Below, piece after piece: positions 7,235-16,174 of a stretch of DNA of 64,000 nucleotides (its first letter is position 1; each line of letters begins with the position of its first letter). Location: assembly GCA_963662985.1 (NCBI GenBank), contig OY760067.1:682001-746000 (forward strand), written 5' to 3'. Below the pieces are notes generated by a model. The model ran no database searches. It saw only the letters and a list, made by a program, of their open reading frames with translations, and was not told where the DNA came from. The stretch is from G963662985 sp963662985 (lineage in GTDB: Bacteria > Chloroflexota > Anaerolineae > Anaerolineales > UBA11579). Both the position numbers and the translations under genes were made by a program.

Positions 7235-9391
7235 ATGTTTGAAGAATTTGTAAAGAAAAAAATGTTTAAATATATGGTTGGTGATGAAAGTGCAGAAAAT
7301 GACAGTGTGGCTATGCACAAAACCCAAGTGGAAGATGCAGATTTTCAAGGATTAAACACAACTCTTCCCGCTGACCAATGGGTAGCTGAAATCTTATCCA
7401 GAATGACTTTAGAAGAAAAAGTCAGATATGCGAGTGGCTACAAACAACTCGGCATTCACCCCATATCCAGTGTGGGTCTCCCCTCCATCTGGTGCAGTGA
7501 TGCCACCGCTGGTTTACGTTGTTATCCCGGGGGCACTTCTTTCTTAGCAGGCGTAGCCATGGCAGCCACTTGGAATGAAGACCTCATTGAGCAAGTCGCG
7601 CAAGCCATTGCCGAAGAATTTCGTTCAATTGGAGTGTCCATTCTTCTCGGCCCCGGTGTCAATATCTATCGTGTTCCCACCTGTGGCCGCAACTTCGAAT
7701 ATATGGGAGAAGATCCCATCTTAGCCGGCAAAATTGCCGCAGCTTATATCCGTGGAGCGCAAAGCAAGGGAGTGATCACTACCATCAAACATTTCGCTGT
7801 CAACAATTCAGATTACGACCGCCATAAATGTAACTCAGAAGTGGATGAAAGAACCCTCCGAGAAATTTATCTCCCCGCCTTCAAATTAGCAGTTCAAGAA
7901 GGTGGTTCGCTGAGTGTGATGAGTTCCTACAATCCCATCAATGGCACCTATGCCAGTGAAAACAAAACCCTTCTCAAAGACATCCTACGTGATGAATGGG
8001 GTTTTGATGGTTTTGTAATTAGTGATTGGAACAGCGTCTATAGCACCACTGAAGCTGTGAAAAATGGGCTAAACCTTGAAATGCCCAATGGAAAGTGGAT
8101 CAACTTTAAAAAAGTGGACAAAGAAATTCAAAAAGGCAATCTTACAGAGCAAGATGTCGACAATATGATCACCCCTCTCCTCACTACCCTATATAAGGCA
8201 GGCGTTTACACTCGTCCTCAAGTAGATGCAACAGCTCGTCTACATCCTCAAGAATTTATCGACCTAGCCCAAAAAGCAGCAGAAGAAGCCATCGTTTTAC
8301 TCAAAAATGAAGCAAATCAACTTCCCATCAAACCATCAGACCAACAAAAAATCGTCGTGATGGGGCTCACAGCAGTCCAAACACCTACCGGTGGTGGTGG
8401 TTCCAGTTTTGTCAGCCGCCCTAATGCAAAAGACATTCTCACTGCTCTTCAAGAAACGTATGGCACTGAAAACATTACCCACATTCCATTTAACAAAGAT
8501 GTTCTTACTGCACAACAAACAGCTAGTATTACAAATGCAGACAAAGTTATAGTAGCAGCCGGTTTTCTCACCTACCAAGAATCCGAATGTTTTGATCGAC
8601 CTTGGCAGCTCCAACACAACCAGGCACAACTTATTCAAAAAGTCAGTGCACTCAATCCCAACCTCACCGTCATTCTCTCCACAGGCGCGGGTGTAGAAAC
8701 CGAAAGCTGGGTTCACAAAGTTCCAGCATTAATTCACGCACTTTATCTTGGTGAAACAGGTGCAGACGCACTCGCAGCCATCATCAGCGGCAAAACAAGC
8801 CCTAGCGGCAAGCTTCCGTTCACAATGGCTAAAAAATGGGAAGATTTTGCTTCCACCGCCAACTATCCCAAGGATTACTCTTCAGTCAGAATGAAACGAA
8901 TCTCTGGTGGACAAGGCAATCCGAAGATTCGTAAAGTATGGTCAATGGAATATAAAGAAGGGCTAGGAATCGGTTATCGCCACTTTGATACAGCTGGCAT
9001 AGACCCGCAATTTGCTTTTGGTCATGGCCTTTCTTACGCAGAGTTTGAATACCCCCCCGTATCATTTGATGTAAAAATGAACGATGGCTTGCTAGAACTC
9101 TCCTTCCGCGTGCGCAACATCAGCGACATTGACGGTGCCACCACACTTCAGGTCTATGTTCGTGATCTTGAATCTACTGAACCCCGTCCTGAAAAAGAGC
9201 TCAAAGCCTTCAAAAAAGTCTTCTTACAAGCAGGGCGCTCAGCAAAAATTGAATTCCAACTGGATGAACGCGCCTTCCAATATTACGATGTAAATCAAAA
9301 ACAATGGACCATCGAACCCGGAGATTTCGACATTCTCATTGGCACCAGCAGTGATAACATCATTCTAGGTGAACGAATCACCATTGAATAA
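7235..9391 (+). CDS. Glycoside hydrolase family 3 beta-glucosidase
   Basis: The 718-residue protein has the three-domain GH3 layout: an (alpha/beta)8 barrel (about 55-340), an alpha/beta sandwich (about 370-560) and a C-terminal fibronectin-III-like domain (about 610-715). The nucleophile Asp lies in GFVISDWNSV (about residue 267). Substrate-binding KHFAVNN and the GRNFEYMGEDP segment are intact. No signal peptide is present, so it probably hydrolyses imported beta-glucosides in the cytoplasm. A glucosylceramidase-like or xylosidase activity is possible, because the GH3 family is broad. It is monocistronic, with its own promoter and a GC-rich terminator. Its coding strand is C-rich, like other plus-strand genes in 7-31 kb. 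Confidence 0.93.
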   Translation: MFEEFVKKKMFKYMVGDESAENDSVAMHKTQVEDADFQGLNTTLPADQWVAEILSRMTLEEKVRYASGYKQLGIHPISSVGLPSIWCSDATAGLRCYPGGTSFLAGVAMAATWNEDLIEQVAQAIAEEFRSIGVSILLGPGVNIYRVPTCGRNFEYMGEDPILAGKIAAAYIRGAQSKGVITTIKHFAVNNSDYDRHKCNSEVDERTLREIYLPAFKLAVQEGGSLSVMSSYNPINGTYASENKTLLKDILRDEWGFDGFVISDWNSVYSTTEAVKNGLNLEMPNGKWINFKKVDKEIQKGNLTEQDVDNMITPLLTTLYKAGVYTRPQVDATARLHPQEFIDLAQKAAEEAIVLLKNEANQLPIKPSDQQKIVVMGLTAVQTPTGGGGSSFVSRPNAKDILTALQETYGTENITHIPFNKDVLTAQQTASITNADKVIVAAGFLTYQESECFDRPWQLQHNQAQLIQKVSALNPNLTVILSTGAGVETESWVHKVPALIHALYLGETGADALAAIISGKTSPSGKLPFTMAKKWEDFASTANYPKDYSSVRMKRISGGQGNPKIRKVWSMEYKEGLGIGYRHFDTAGIDPQFAFGHGLSYAEFEYPPVSFDVKMNDGLLELSFRVRNISDIDGATTLQVYVRDLESTEPRPEKELKAFKKVFLQAGRSAKIEFQLDERAFQYYDVNQKQWTIEPGDFDILIGTSSDNIILGERITIE

Positions 9392-9427
9392 ACCACTCTG
9401 ATTGATCTAAATCAAACAAAATGGCTC

Positions 9428-9452
9428 AAACGGCGGGTTTTTCCCGCCGTTT
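9428..9452 (+). terminator. Terminator after the GH3 gene
   Basis: AAACGGCGGG pairs perfectly with CCCGCCGTTT around a TTTTT loop. The T-tail is short (TTTATTA), so it may act in both directions or partly. Confidence 0.75.
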
Positions 9453-9495
9453 ATTAATCCTAATTTAACAAACACCAGCTTTATAGTCACATTAA

Positions 9496-9525
9496 TTGAC
9501 AAACCATAAACTTTAAGGATATAAT
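9496..9525 (+). promoter_or_regulatory. Promoter of infA
   Basis: Consensus TTGACA (9496-9501) and consensus TATAAT (9520-9525) with an 18-base spacer. Transcription from about 9532 would give a leader of nearly 150 bases. Confidence 0.75.
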
Positions 9526-9618
9526 CTGTTTGGCAGATTCACAAAACACAACGTTTTATTTACCTCTATGAAAGGATGGCTTTAACGATCATTTCTATCA
9601 GAATAAGGGAAACCTAGT

Positions 9619-9647
9619 GCGACGTGAGCCTGCTCACGCCGTTTTTT
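9619..9647 (+). terminator. Terminator-like hairpin in the infA leader (possible attenuator)
   Basis: CGTGAG-CCTG-CTCACG (9623-9638) followed by a T6 run at 9642-9647, between the infA promoter and its ribosome-binding site. A terminator between a strong promoter and the gene it serves suggests attenuation or processing. It matches no leader class that I recognise. Confidence 0.55.
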
Positions 9648-9678
9648 GTTTAAATAGAATCTAAGGAGCCGCCAATAT

Positions 9679-9912
9679 ATGGCAAAAGAAAATGATAAGA
9701 TAAAAGTTGAAGGTACAGTGATTGAAGCACTTCCCGGAACACAATTCCGTGTTCAATTAGACAACGGGCATGAGATCCTCGCCTATTTGTCTGGCAAAAT
9801 GAGAAAGTTCTACATTCGTATCTTACTTGGTGATCGCGTCACCATCGAAATGTCCCCCTACGATTTAACTCGCGGACGCATTACTTATCGATATAGCAGT
9901 AACAATCGCTAA
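9679..9912 (+). CDS. infA: Translation initiation factor IF-1
   Basis: The 77-residue single OB-fold protein has the canonical motif order KIKVEGTVIEALPG, FRVQLDNGHEILAYLSGKMRK, RILLGDRVTIEMSPYDLTRGRITYR. IF-1 binds the 30S A site with IF-2 and IF-3 during initiation. An AAGGAGC site lies 12 bases upstream of the ATG. The gene stands alone here instead of in the usual spc/alpha ribosomal-protein operon. It has its own strong promoter, a leader hairpin and a terminator. Confidence 0.96.
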   Translation: MAKENDKIKVEGTVIEALPGTQFRVQLDNGHEILAYLSGKMRKFYIRILLGDRVTIEMSPYDLTRGRITYRYSSNNR

Positions 9913-9947
9913 AATAATAGCATTTTTAATCATAAAGAATAATATAC

Positions 9948-9979
9948 AAAAAGTGTATACATATTTGTATACACTTTTT
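9948..9979. terminator. Bidirectional terminator between infA and the SufT-like gene
   Basis: AAAAAGTGTATAC pairs perfectly with GTATACACTTTTT around an ATATTT loop, with T-runs on both strands. It serves the two converging genes. Confidence 0.9.
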
Positions 9980-10005
9980 TGATTTTCAATTTAGATTCTA
10001 AACTG

Positions 10006-10371
10006 TCAGAACCACAACCCCCACTCATCAGCTGAGCCCTCTTCCATATAATCCTTGTCCCAAACTTGAATTCCCATTTCAATCGTTGTAGCATATCCAA
10101 GAACTGCTTCTAAGGCAGCCCGTGTATCTTCCAACAATTTAGGAGCATAAGGACAAAATGGAGTAGTCATAATCATATCAATATGAGCTTTTTGATTTTC
10201 ATCATCAATCTTCACATCACGAATCAACCCCAACTCAATCACACTCATCCCAATTTCCGGATCTTTCACAAAATCAAACGTAGCGTCAATCTTTGGCACC
10301 AAATCTGGATGCGTAGTTTCAATTTCCCAAACAGCTTGAAAAGCTGGATTTTCTGCTTTTTTAGGACTCAT
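10006..10371 (-). CDS. MIP18/DUF59 family Fe-S assembly protein (SufT-like)
   Basis: The 121-residue protein has the DUF59 fold pattern: VKDPEIGMSVIELGLIRDV, a central beta region, then the TTPFCPYAPKL segment with the conserved Cys near the middle of the domain. These proteins act in Fe-S cluster maturation or transfer (SufT, PaaD-like and eukaryotic MIP18). The start overlaps the sufR stop by one base. It is therefore cotranscribed with the regulator and divergent from the sufCBDSU operon, which strongly supports the Fe-S role. The short acidic Trp-containing tail (DEWGLWF) is unusual. Confidence 0.85.
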   Translation of the reverse strand: MSPKKAENPAFQAVWEIETTHPDLVPKIDATFDFVKDPEIGMSVIELGLIRDVKIDDENQKAHIDMIMTTPFCPYAPKLLEDTRAALEAVLGYATTIEMGIQVWDKDYMEEGSADEWGLWF

Positions 10372-11018
10372 TATTTCTTTTCCTTTTGATATTCATCAAA
10401 TTTAATCATTGAAATTTCATAAGTACATAAATGATCGCCATCCAAAATGCAAGAGATCTTCTCAACTGGCATATCTAAAATATTAGAAATTAATGTACGA
10501 TCTACAATACACACTTCAGGATGATCCTGTCCAACTTGATAATATGGACAACTTAATTCCTTAATTTCGATCATATCATCATGTTGCTCAATTTCTACTG
10601 TAAAACCTTCTTGCTTCATCAAAGTATCCAAAAGCTTAATTCGATCTTGGAGGTTCAAATTTTCAATATCCACCTCGCCCTTTAAAGTACTAGCCATATC
10701 AAGCGCAATCTGTCTTAATAATTCATCTAATGTTTCTTTAGGAATACTTCCTTTTAATTGCTCAAGTAACCGAGAAGTTAAGGATAAATATCGAGAAGGA
10801 AATTGTTCGCCGCCCTTTTTTGTTAGATAATACAATCGGCGAGGTCGCCCTACCCCATGTTTTTCTTCTTTAGAATTCACCAATCCTTCAGCTTCTAGCT
10901 TTTGAATATGATGCCGAACCGAAATATGGCTTATTTGTGCAACATCCACTAACTCAGTGATCGTACAATAATGGTTTTTTACCAAAGTACTGATAATTAA
11001 ATCTCTTGTCTTGCTCAT
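10371..11018 (-). CDS. sufR: SufR-like Fe-S-sensing transcriptional regulator
   Basis: Translation is taken from the ATG at 11018 behind GTGGAGTG; an in-frame TTG four codons upstream is less likely. The 215-residue protein has an N-terminal winged helix (ITELVDVAQISHISVRHHIQKLEAEGLV, then the wing GVGRPRRLYYLT). The C-terminal region has a cysteine set CPYYQ..., EVCIVD, ISCILDGDHLC typical of SufR, which ligates a 4Fe-4S cluster and represses suf genes when holo. It diverges from sufC across a 12-bp inverted repeat that overlaps both promoters, so autoregulation and control of the operon are expected. Confidence 0.88.
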   Translation of the reverse strand: MSKTRDLIISTLVKNHYCTITELVDVAQISHISVRHHIQKLEAEGLVNSKEEKHGVGRPRRLYYLTKKGGEQFPSRYLSLTSRLLEQLKGSIPKETLDELLRQIALDMASTLKGEVDIENLNLQDRIKLLDTLMKQEGFTVEIEQHDDMIEIKELSCPYYQVGQDHPEVCIVDRTLISNILDMPVEKISCILDGDHLCTYEISMIKFDEYQKEKK

Positions 11019-11061
11019 CTCACTCCACAAACTAAAGTAACATTAAAAAATTGGATAAGTC

Positions 11062-11143
11062 AGTATAACAAGGCGATTACAAATTGTCAATATTTAAGAT
11101 ATTTATATAAAATATTGACAAAGCTTCTTATCCCTCCTATAAT
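11062..11143. promoter_or_regulatory. Divergent sufR/sufC promoters with shared inverted-repeat operator
   Basis: Plus strand: TTGACA (11115-11120), 17 bases, TATAAT (11138-11143), toward sufC. Minus strand: TTGACA (11085-11090), 17 bases, TATACT (11062-11067), toward sufR. A perfect inverted repeat, TTGTCAATATTT (11084-11095) and AAATATTGACAA (11110-11121), is separated by 14 bases. Each arm contains one -35 box. A dimeric regulator, presumably SufR, bound here would shut both promoters at once. Confidence 0.8.
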
Positions 11144-11185
11144 ACGAAACTGATAGGTAAATTTAGTAAAAGGAATTTAAATCAG

Positions 11186-11959
11186 ATGAAAAATCTTGTT
11201 ATCAAAAACTTACATGTTCAATTAGCAGAAGATCCCGAAGTCAAGATACTTAAGGGACTCGATTTAACCATCGAGCAAGGCAAAGTCCATGCATTAATGG
11301 GACAAAATGGGAGTGGAAAATCCACACTTGCAAGTGTGATTATGGGGCATCCTAATTACCAAATCACAGAAGGTGAAATCCTTTTTGATGATATCAACAT
11401 TCTTGAGCTTGAAACAGATGAAAGAGCTCGCTTAGGGCTATTTTTAGCATTCCAATACCCAATCGCTGTTCCCGGCGTCACATTAGCAAATTTCTTACGC
11501 TTAGCAATCAACGCAAAACGCAAAGCGATTGACCCAGAAGATAAAGGAATGCCCATTCCTGAATTCAGAAAAATGCTCAAAGAAAAAATGACAGAATTAG
11601 GCATGGATCATGCCTTTGCAGGTCGTTATCTAAACGAAGGTTTCTCTGGTGGAGAAAAGAAAAAAGCAGAAGTGTTGCAAATGGCTGTTCTCAATCCGAA
11701 TATTGCCATCCTAGACGAAACAGATTCAGGTCTAGACATTGATGCATTAAGAATTGTTGCGGATGGTGTCAATAATCTTCGCAGTGATGAACTTGGCATT
11801 CTCGTTATTACACACTATCAAAGAATGCTCGAATATATCAAACCAGATAAAGTACATGTCGTCATTGATGGCAAAATTCGCGTTTCAGGCGGATTTGAAA
11901 TTTCTGAAGAATTAGAAAAAATTGGATACGAAGGTTTTCGCAAGAAATATATGAACTAA
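11186..11959 (+). CDS. sufC: SUF system ATPase SufC
   Basis: The 257-residue protein is the ABC-type ATPase of the SufBCD scaffold, which energises Fe-S cluster assembly. Walker A is GQNGSGKST (about 39-47), the signature is EGFSGGEKKKAEVLQM, and Walker B is IAILDETDSGLD, the SufC-specific form. It has no membrane partner, consistent with SUF and not transport. It is the first gene of sufC-B-D-orf-S-U, behind a near-perfect promoter. Confidence 0.97.
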   Translation: MKNLVIKNLHVQLAEDPEVKILKGLDLTIEQGKVHALMGQNGSGKSTLASVIMGHPNYQITEGEILFDDINILELETDERARLGLFLAFQYPIAVPGVTLANFLRLAINAKRKAIDPEDKGMPIPEFRKMLKEKMTELGMDHAFAGRYLNEGFSGGEKKKAEVLQMAVLNPNIAILDETDSGLDIDALRIVADGVNNLRSDELGILVITHYQRMLEYIKPDKVHVVIDGKIRVSGGFEISEELEKIGYEGFRKKYMN

Positions 11960-11978
11960 CCCCCGAATGGAAGGTAAG

Positions 11979-13391
11979 ATGAATAAGAAAAGTGATGAAC
12001 AACTAATTCAAGGTGTTGGCGAAAACAGATGGGACTTTAAAACAGACTCTATAAGTGTCTTTAAAACGCGCAAAGGATTAGACGAAGAAATCATCCGTCA
12101 AATCTCAGCGAAAAAAGAAGAACCCGAATGGATGCTTGAATATCGTTTAAAAGCATATCATCATTTTAAAGAACGCCCGCTCCCCATGTGGGGTGCCGAC
12201 CTAACACAATTGAATCTTGATGAAATTTATTATTACAACAAACCTGTTGATAAAGAAAGTTTAACTTGGGAAGATGTCCCTGAAAATATTAAAACAACCT
12301 TTGATCGCTTAGGGATTCCCGAAGCTGAACAAAAGTTTTTGGCAGGTGTTGGTGCCCAATATGAATCCGAAATGGTCTACCACTCATTGCAAAAACATTT
12401 AGAAGAACAAGGTATTATTTTCAAATCCATCGAACGCGGTTTGAAAGAACACGAAGACTTATTTAAAGAATACTTCGGTACCATCATCCCCTATAGTGAC
12501 AATAAATTTGCAGCCCTTAATGGCGCAGTTTGGTCTGGTGGATCATTTGTATACATTCCACCCGGAGTAAAAGTAGAATTGCCAATGCAAGCCTACTTCC
12601 GTATGAATGAAGCCTCTGCCGGCCAATTTGAACGCACTTTAATCATTGTCGATGAAGGCGCTGAAGCACATTACGTAGAAGGTTGTACAGCACCACAATT
12701 TACAACAGATTCATTCCATAGTGGAGTAATCGAAATTGTAGTTAAAAAGAATGCTCGTTTCCGTTACACAACCATCCAAAACTGGTCCACAAATATGTAC
12801 AATCTTGTCACCCAAAGAGCATATGTGCATGAAAATGGAACAATGGAATGGGTAGACTCCAACATGGGCTCTAAAGTCACCATGAAATACCCCTCTTGTA
12901 TTTTAGCCGGCAATGGCGCTCATGGAGAAATCCTTTCAATGGCATTTGCAGGTGATAATCAATACCAAGATGCTGGTGGAAAAATGTTTCATATCGCACC
13001 AAACACCAGTAGCAAAATCACTTCCAAATCTATTAGCAAAGGCACAGGGCGAGCCGCATATCGTGGTTTAGTAAAAGTCAACAAAAAAGCGACCAACTCA
13101 AAATCAAATATAGTTTGTGACGCATTACTTTTAGATGAAAATTCACGCTCAGATACCTACCCTTACATGGAAGTAGATAACAAAAAAGTACATATCGGGC
13201 ATGAAGCATCTGTCTCAAAAGTTAGTGATGAACAACTCTTTTACTTAAAAAGCAGAGGTCTTTCAGAAGATGAAGCCATTAGTATGATTGTTTCTGGTTT
13301 TATTGAACCCTTGGTCAAAGAACTTCCTATGGAATACGCAATCGAAATGAACCGTCTTATACAACTTCAAATGGAGGGCTCTGTAGGGTAA
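11979..13391 (+). CDS. sufB: Fe-S cluster assembly scaffold SufB
   Basis: Translation is placed at the ATG at 11979, which is immediately preceded by GGAAGG; the ATG at 11967 lies on top of that site and is unlikely. The 470-residue protein has the SufB beta-helix core with GGSFVYIPPGVKVELPMQAYFRMN, the Cys-bearing EGCTAP, TIQNWSTNMYNLVTQRA and the C-terminal GFIEPLVKELPMEYA. With SufC and SufD it forms the scaffold on which clusters are built from SufS/SufU sulfur. It follows sufC after 19 bases. Confidence 0.96.
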   Translation: MNKKSDEQLIQGVGENRWDFKTDSISVFKTRKGLDEEIIRQISAKKEEPEWMLEYRLKAYHHFKERPLPMWGADLTQLNLDEIYYYNKPVDKESLTWEDVPENIKTTFDRLGIPEAEQKFLAGVGAQYESEMVYHSLQKHLEEQGIIFKSIERGLKEHEDLFKEYFGTIIPYSDNKFAALNGAVWSGGSFVYIPPGVKVELPMQAYFRMNEASAGQFERTLIIVDEGAEAHYVEGCTAPQFTTDSFHSGVIEIVVKKNARFRYTTIQNWSTNMYNLVTQRAYVHENGTMEWVDSNMGSKVTMKYPSCILAGNGAHGEILSMAFAGDNQYQDAGGKMFHIAPNTSSKITSKSISKGTGRAAYRGLVKVNKKATNSKSNIVCDALLLDENSRSDTYPYMEVDNKKVHIGHEASVSKVSDEQLFYLKSRGLSEDEAISMIVSGFIEPLVKELPMEYAIEMNRLIQLQMEGSVG

Positions 13392-13399
13392 TTTTTTAT

Positions 13400-14596
13400 A
13401 TGAATACAATTTTCAAAAACCATTCAGTCTCAAAAATTGAGTTAAACTCTCCTTTAGCAACTTCAATAAACACCATTAAACAAATGGCTGCTGATAACAC
13501 ACTCGCGATTGGTAAGCCAAAACAAACTGATGAACCATGGCGCAGAACAAACATCAAAAACTTTAATCTTGAAAACTTCACTCCAAATTCTGAAGGCATA
13601 AGTTTTTCCTTGGATATGGATGAACAAGCATTTGATATTTTGCCAATTTCTGATGCCATTCAAAAATACCCCAATCAAGTTTCCAAGATATTTGGAAAAA
13701 TAGTAACAAAAGAAGATGGTTTTTTTGGTGAATTTGCTTTAGCAACAACACAAAACACACTCTTCGTCTATCTTCCTAGAAACACTACTGCCACCACTAC
13801 ACCTCAGATTCAAATTAACTTGAATGATGAAAACACTTTAGGATCAGCACACATTCTAGTATATGCGGATGATAATGCTTCTGGTGAACTATATATATCT
13901 TACTCATCCCTTCAAGATAAAAATATTGCATATACAGGCATAACAGAAGTATTTTTAGGAAATAACACCTCTTTCACCCTCATCGAAAAACAAGAATTTG
14001 GAAAACAAACTTGGAACATGATGACTGAAAAAGCAATCGTAAATCAAAACAGCAACCTAAAATGGATTCATGGCGGTTTTGGCTCCTTACTTACAAAAAA
14101 CTTCTCAACCGTAGAATTACACGACAAAGGTTCTGAAGCCAGACTATATGGAGCAATCTTTGTCAACAAAGATCAATTGTTAGATTATGACACCCAACAA
14201 AATCATCTTGCGCCTCATACTTTTAGCGATTTAGACTTTAAAATAGCTGCAAAAGAAAATGGGCGTTCCGTTTGGCAAGGCATGATCTATGTCGATCCAA
14301 TTGCACAACAAACAGATGCCTATCAAAATAATCAAAATCTTATTTTAAGTGAAGAAGCACATATTGATGCAATCCCAGGACTTGAAATTCAAGCGAATGA
14401 CGTTTCATGTTCACATGGCTCTTCCATGTTAAACCTTCTTGAAAGAGAAATCTTCTATCTTCTTTCAAGAGGCATTGATAAAGAAACTGCTGAAAAGACT
14501 CTTATTGAAGGATATTTCCATGCAGTCACTGATCATATTGACAACGAAGAAATAAAAGAAGAATTTGCATTGAGTATAGAAAACAAGTTACAATAG
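13400..14596 (+). CDS. sufD: Fe-S cluster assembly protein SufD
   Basis: The 398-residue protein is the diverged SufB paralogue of the scaffold. It has the N-terminal PWRRTNIKNFNLENF pattern, a beta-helix middle, and the C-terminal motif DVSCSHGSSMLNLLEREIFYLLSRGI with the conserved Cys-His, followed by AEKTLIEGYF. It starts eight bases after sufB and has the usual length. The protein is less conserved than SufB, as is common. Confidence 0.93.
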   Translation: MNTIFKNHSVSKIELNSPLATSINTIKQMAADNTLAIGKPKQTDEPWRRTNIKNFNLENFTPNSEGISFSLDMDEQAFDILPISDAIQKYPNQVSKIFGKIVTKEDGFFGEFALATTQNTLFVYLPRNTTATTTPQIQINLNDENTLGSAHILVYADDNASGELYISYSSLQDKNIAYTGITEVFLGNNTSFTLIEKQEFGKQTWNMMTEKAIVNQNSNLKWIHGGFGSLLTKNFSTVELHDKGSEARLYGAIFVNKDQLLDYDTQQNHLAPHTFSDLDFKIAAKENGRSVWQGMIYVDPIAQQTDAYQNNQNLILSEEAHIDAIPGLEIQANDVSCSHGSSMLNLLEREIFYLLSRGIDKETAEKTLIEGYFHAVTDHIDNEEIKEEFALSIENKLQ

Positions 14597-14632
14597 TATT
14601 TACTATTCTTGCATATTAAGGAGAACACAAAG

Positions 14633-14917
14633 TTGTCAAGTTTATATTTTAAAGATGATAAATTAGCTGAAGAAGAATTAAGAGTTGGAGATCCTGTAGA
14701 AGTCTTTTGCGATCATGATAATGATGATGGTGATCGCATTCGTGATTGGCTTAAAGGAGTGGTTGTTCAAATCGATCCAAAAATCGTAGCCGTTCAATTT
14801 ACAGAGAATGTATATTTAACCGATGGTTGGATGGTGCCAGACCATGTATTGTGGTGTCCAAAAAACTCAAGCAACCTTAGAAAAGCTCGTGAAATCAGAA
14901 GAAAAAAACGAGAATAA
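14633..14917 (+). CDS. Small protein of unknown function inside the suf operon
   Basis: I place the start at TTG 14633, seven bases after AAGGAGAA; another in-frame TTG at 14609 has no ribosome-binding site. The 94-residue product is acidic at the start (VEVFCDHDNDDGDRIRDW) and very basic at the end (NLRKAREIRRKKRE). In between is a short beta-rich stretch (GVVVQIDPKIVAVQF) that could form an SH3/Tudor-like barrel. There is one Cys near each end of that core (FCDHD and LWCPK). It lies between sufD and sufS, in frame with operon spacing of 36 and 21 bases. I do not recognise the family; its position suggests an accessory role in Fe-S assembly. Confidence 0.7.
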   Translation: MSSLYFKDDKLAEEELRVGDPVEVFCDHDNDDGDRIRDWLKGVVVQIDPKIVAVQFTENVYLTDGWMVPDHVLWCPKNSSNLRKAREIRRKKRE

Positions 14918-14938
14918 GAGATTGCAAGAAAGAATCAA

Positions 14939-16171
14939 ATGATTTCAGAATTCAATTCAAACAAAATCCGCAATGAGTTTCCAATTCTGCAAAGAGATGT
15001 TCATCCAAACACACCTTTGATTTATTTAGACTCCGCTGCCACCAGTCAAAAGCCTACCCAAGTCATTGATGTTATTGCAGAATTCTATAGCACTTATAAT
15101 GCCAACATTCATCGTGGCATCCATAAACTTGCCGAAGAAGCAACATTTGAATATGAAAATTCTAGAAAAAAAATAGCTGATTTTATTGGTGCATCAAAAA
15201 CTAATGAAGTAATCTTTACTCGCAATACAACTGAATCGATTAATTTGATTGCATATTCATGGGCTAGAAAAAATCTTAAAGAAAATGATTTAATTTTACT
15301 GACAGAAATGGAACATCACGCCAATATTGTTCCTTGGCAAATTTTAGCTTCTGAAAAAAACATCCAAATTCAATATATCCCGGTAAATGAAGATTTTTTG
15401 CTTGATATAGATGTATATAAACAATATCTCAATCAAAAACCCAAATTAGTAAGTTTTACGCACATGTCGAATGTGTTAGGCACAATCAATCCAGCAAAAG
15501 AAATCATCAAGCTAGCTCATCAAGTAGGCGCAATCACAATTGTAGATGGAGCCCAAGCAGTCCCCCATTTTTCAGTAAATGTAAAAGACTTAGATGCTGA
15601 CTTCTATGCTTTTTCAGGACACAAAATGCTTGGCCCAACCGGAATTGGCGTTTTATACGGAAAAGAAGAACTTCTTGAAGAGATGCCCCCATTCTTAGGT
15701 GGTGGCGATATGATTAAGAAAGTAACATTTGATGGATTTTCTTGCAATGCACTTCCTCATAAATTTGAAGCTGGAACGCCAGCAGTTGCAGAAGCGGTAG
15801 GATTAGGTGCAGCCGTTGATTATCTTAATCAACTTACAATGGACACGGTTTTTGCCCATGAAAAAGAACTCACCGAATATGGATACACGCTCTTATCCTC
15901 AATTCCGCACCTTTCTTTATTTGGACCAAAACCTGAACACAAAGGTGGCGTTTTATCATTTACATATGCTGATATTCACCCTCATGATATTGCTGAAACA
16001 TTAGATCAAATTGGAATCGCAGTTCGGGCTGGCCATCATTGTGCCATGCCATTACATCTGAAATATAATATCCCTGCAACCACACGCGCAAGTTTTTATA
16101 TCTACAATACAAAAGAAGAAATCGATCAACTTGCTGCCAGTTTAGAAAAAGTTTATAAAATTTACGGATAA
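14939..16171 (+). CDS. sufS: Cysteine desulfurase SufS
   Basis: The 410-residue PLP enzyme takes sulfur from cysteine and passes it to SufU. Visible motifs are YLDSAATSQKP at the N-terminus, TEMEHHANIVPWQ, the PLP lysine in AFSGHKMLGPTG (about residue 228) and the catalytic Cys in RAGHHCAMPLH (about residue 367). The class II group I (SufS/CsdA) form is indicated by the short Cys loop and by the sufU neighbour. It is the fifth gene of the suf operon. Confidence 0.96.
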   Translation: MISEFNSNKIRNEFPILQRDVHPNTPLIYLDSAATSQKPTQVIDVIAEFYSTYNANIHRGIHKLAEEATFEYENSRKKIADFIGASKTNEVIFTRNTTESINLIAYSWARKNLKENDLILLTEMEHHANIVPWQILASEKNIQIQYIPVNEDFLLDIDVYKQYLNQKPKLVSFTHMSNVLGTINPAKEIIKLAHQVGAITIVDGAQAVPHFSVNVKDLDADFYAFSGHKMLGPTGIGVLYGKEELLEEMPPFLGGGDMIKKVTFDGFSCNALPHKFEAGTPAVAEAVGLGAAVDYLNQLTMDTVFAHEKELTEYGYTLLSSIPHLSLFGPKPEHKGGVLSFTYADIHPHDIAETLDQIGIAVRAGHHCAMPLHLKYNIPATTRASFYIYNTKEEIDQLAASLEKVYKIYG

Positions 16172-16174
16172 AAC

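Noticed and set aside
9568..9585. Mini-frame coding MKGWL in the infA leader as an attenuation peptide
   Set aside because: No ribosome-binding site before the ATG, and no run of regulatory codons; too short to support.
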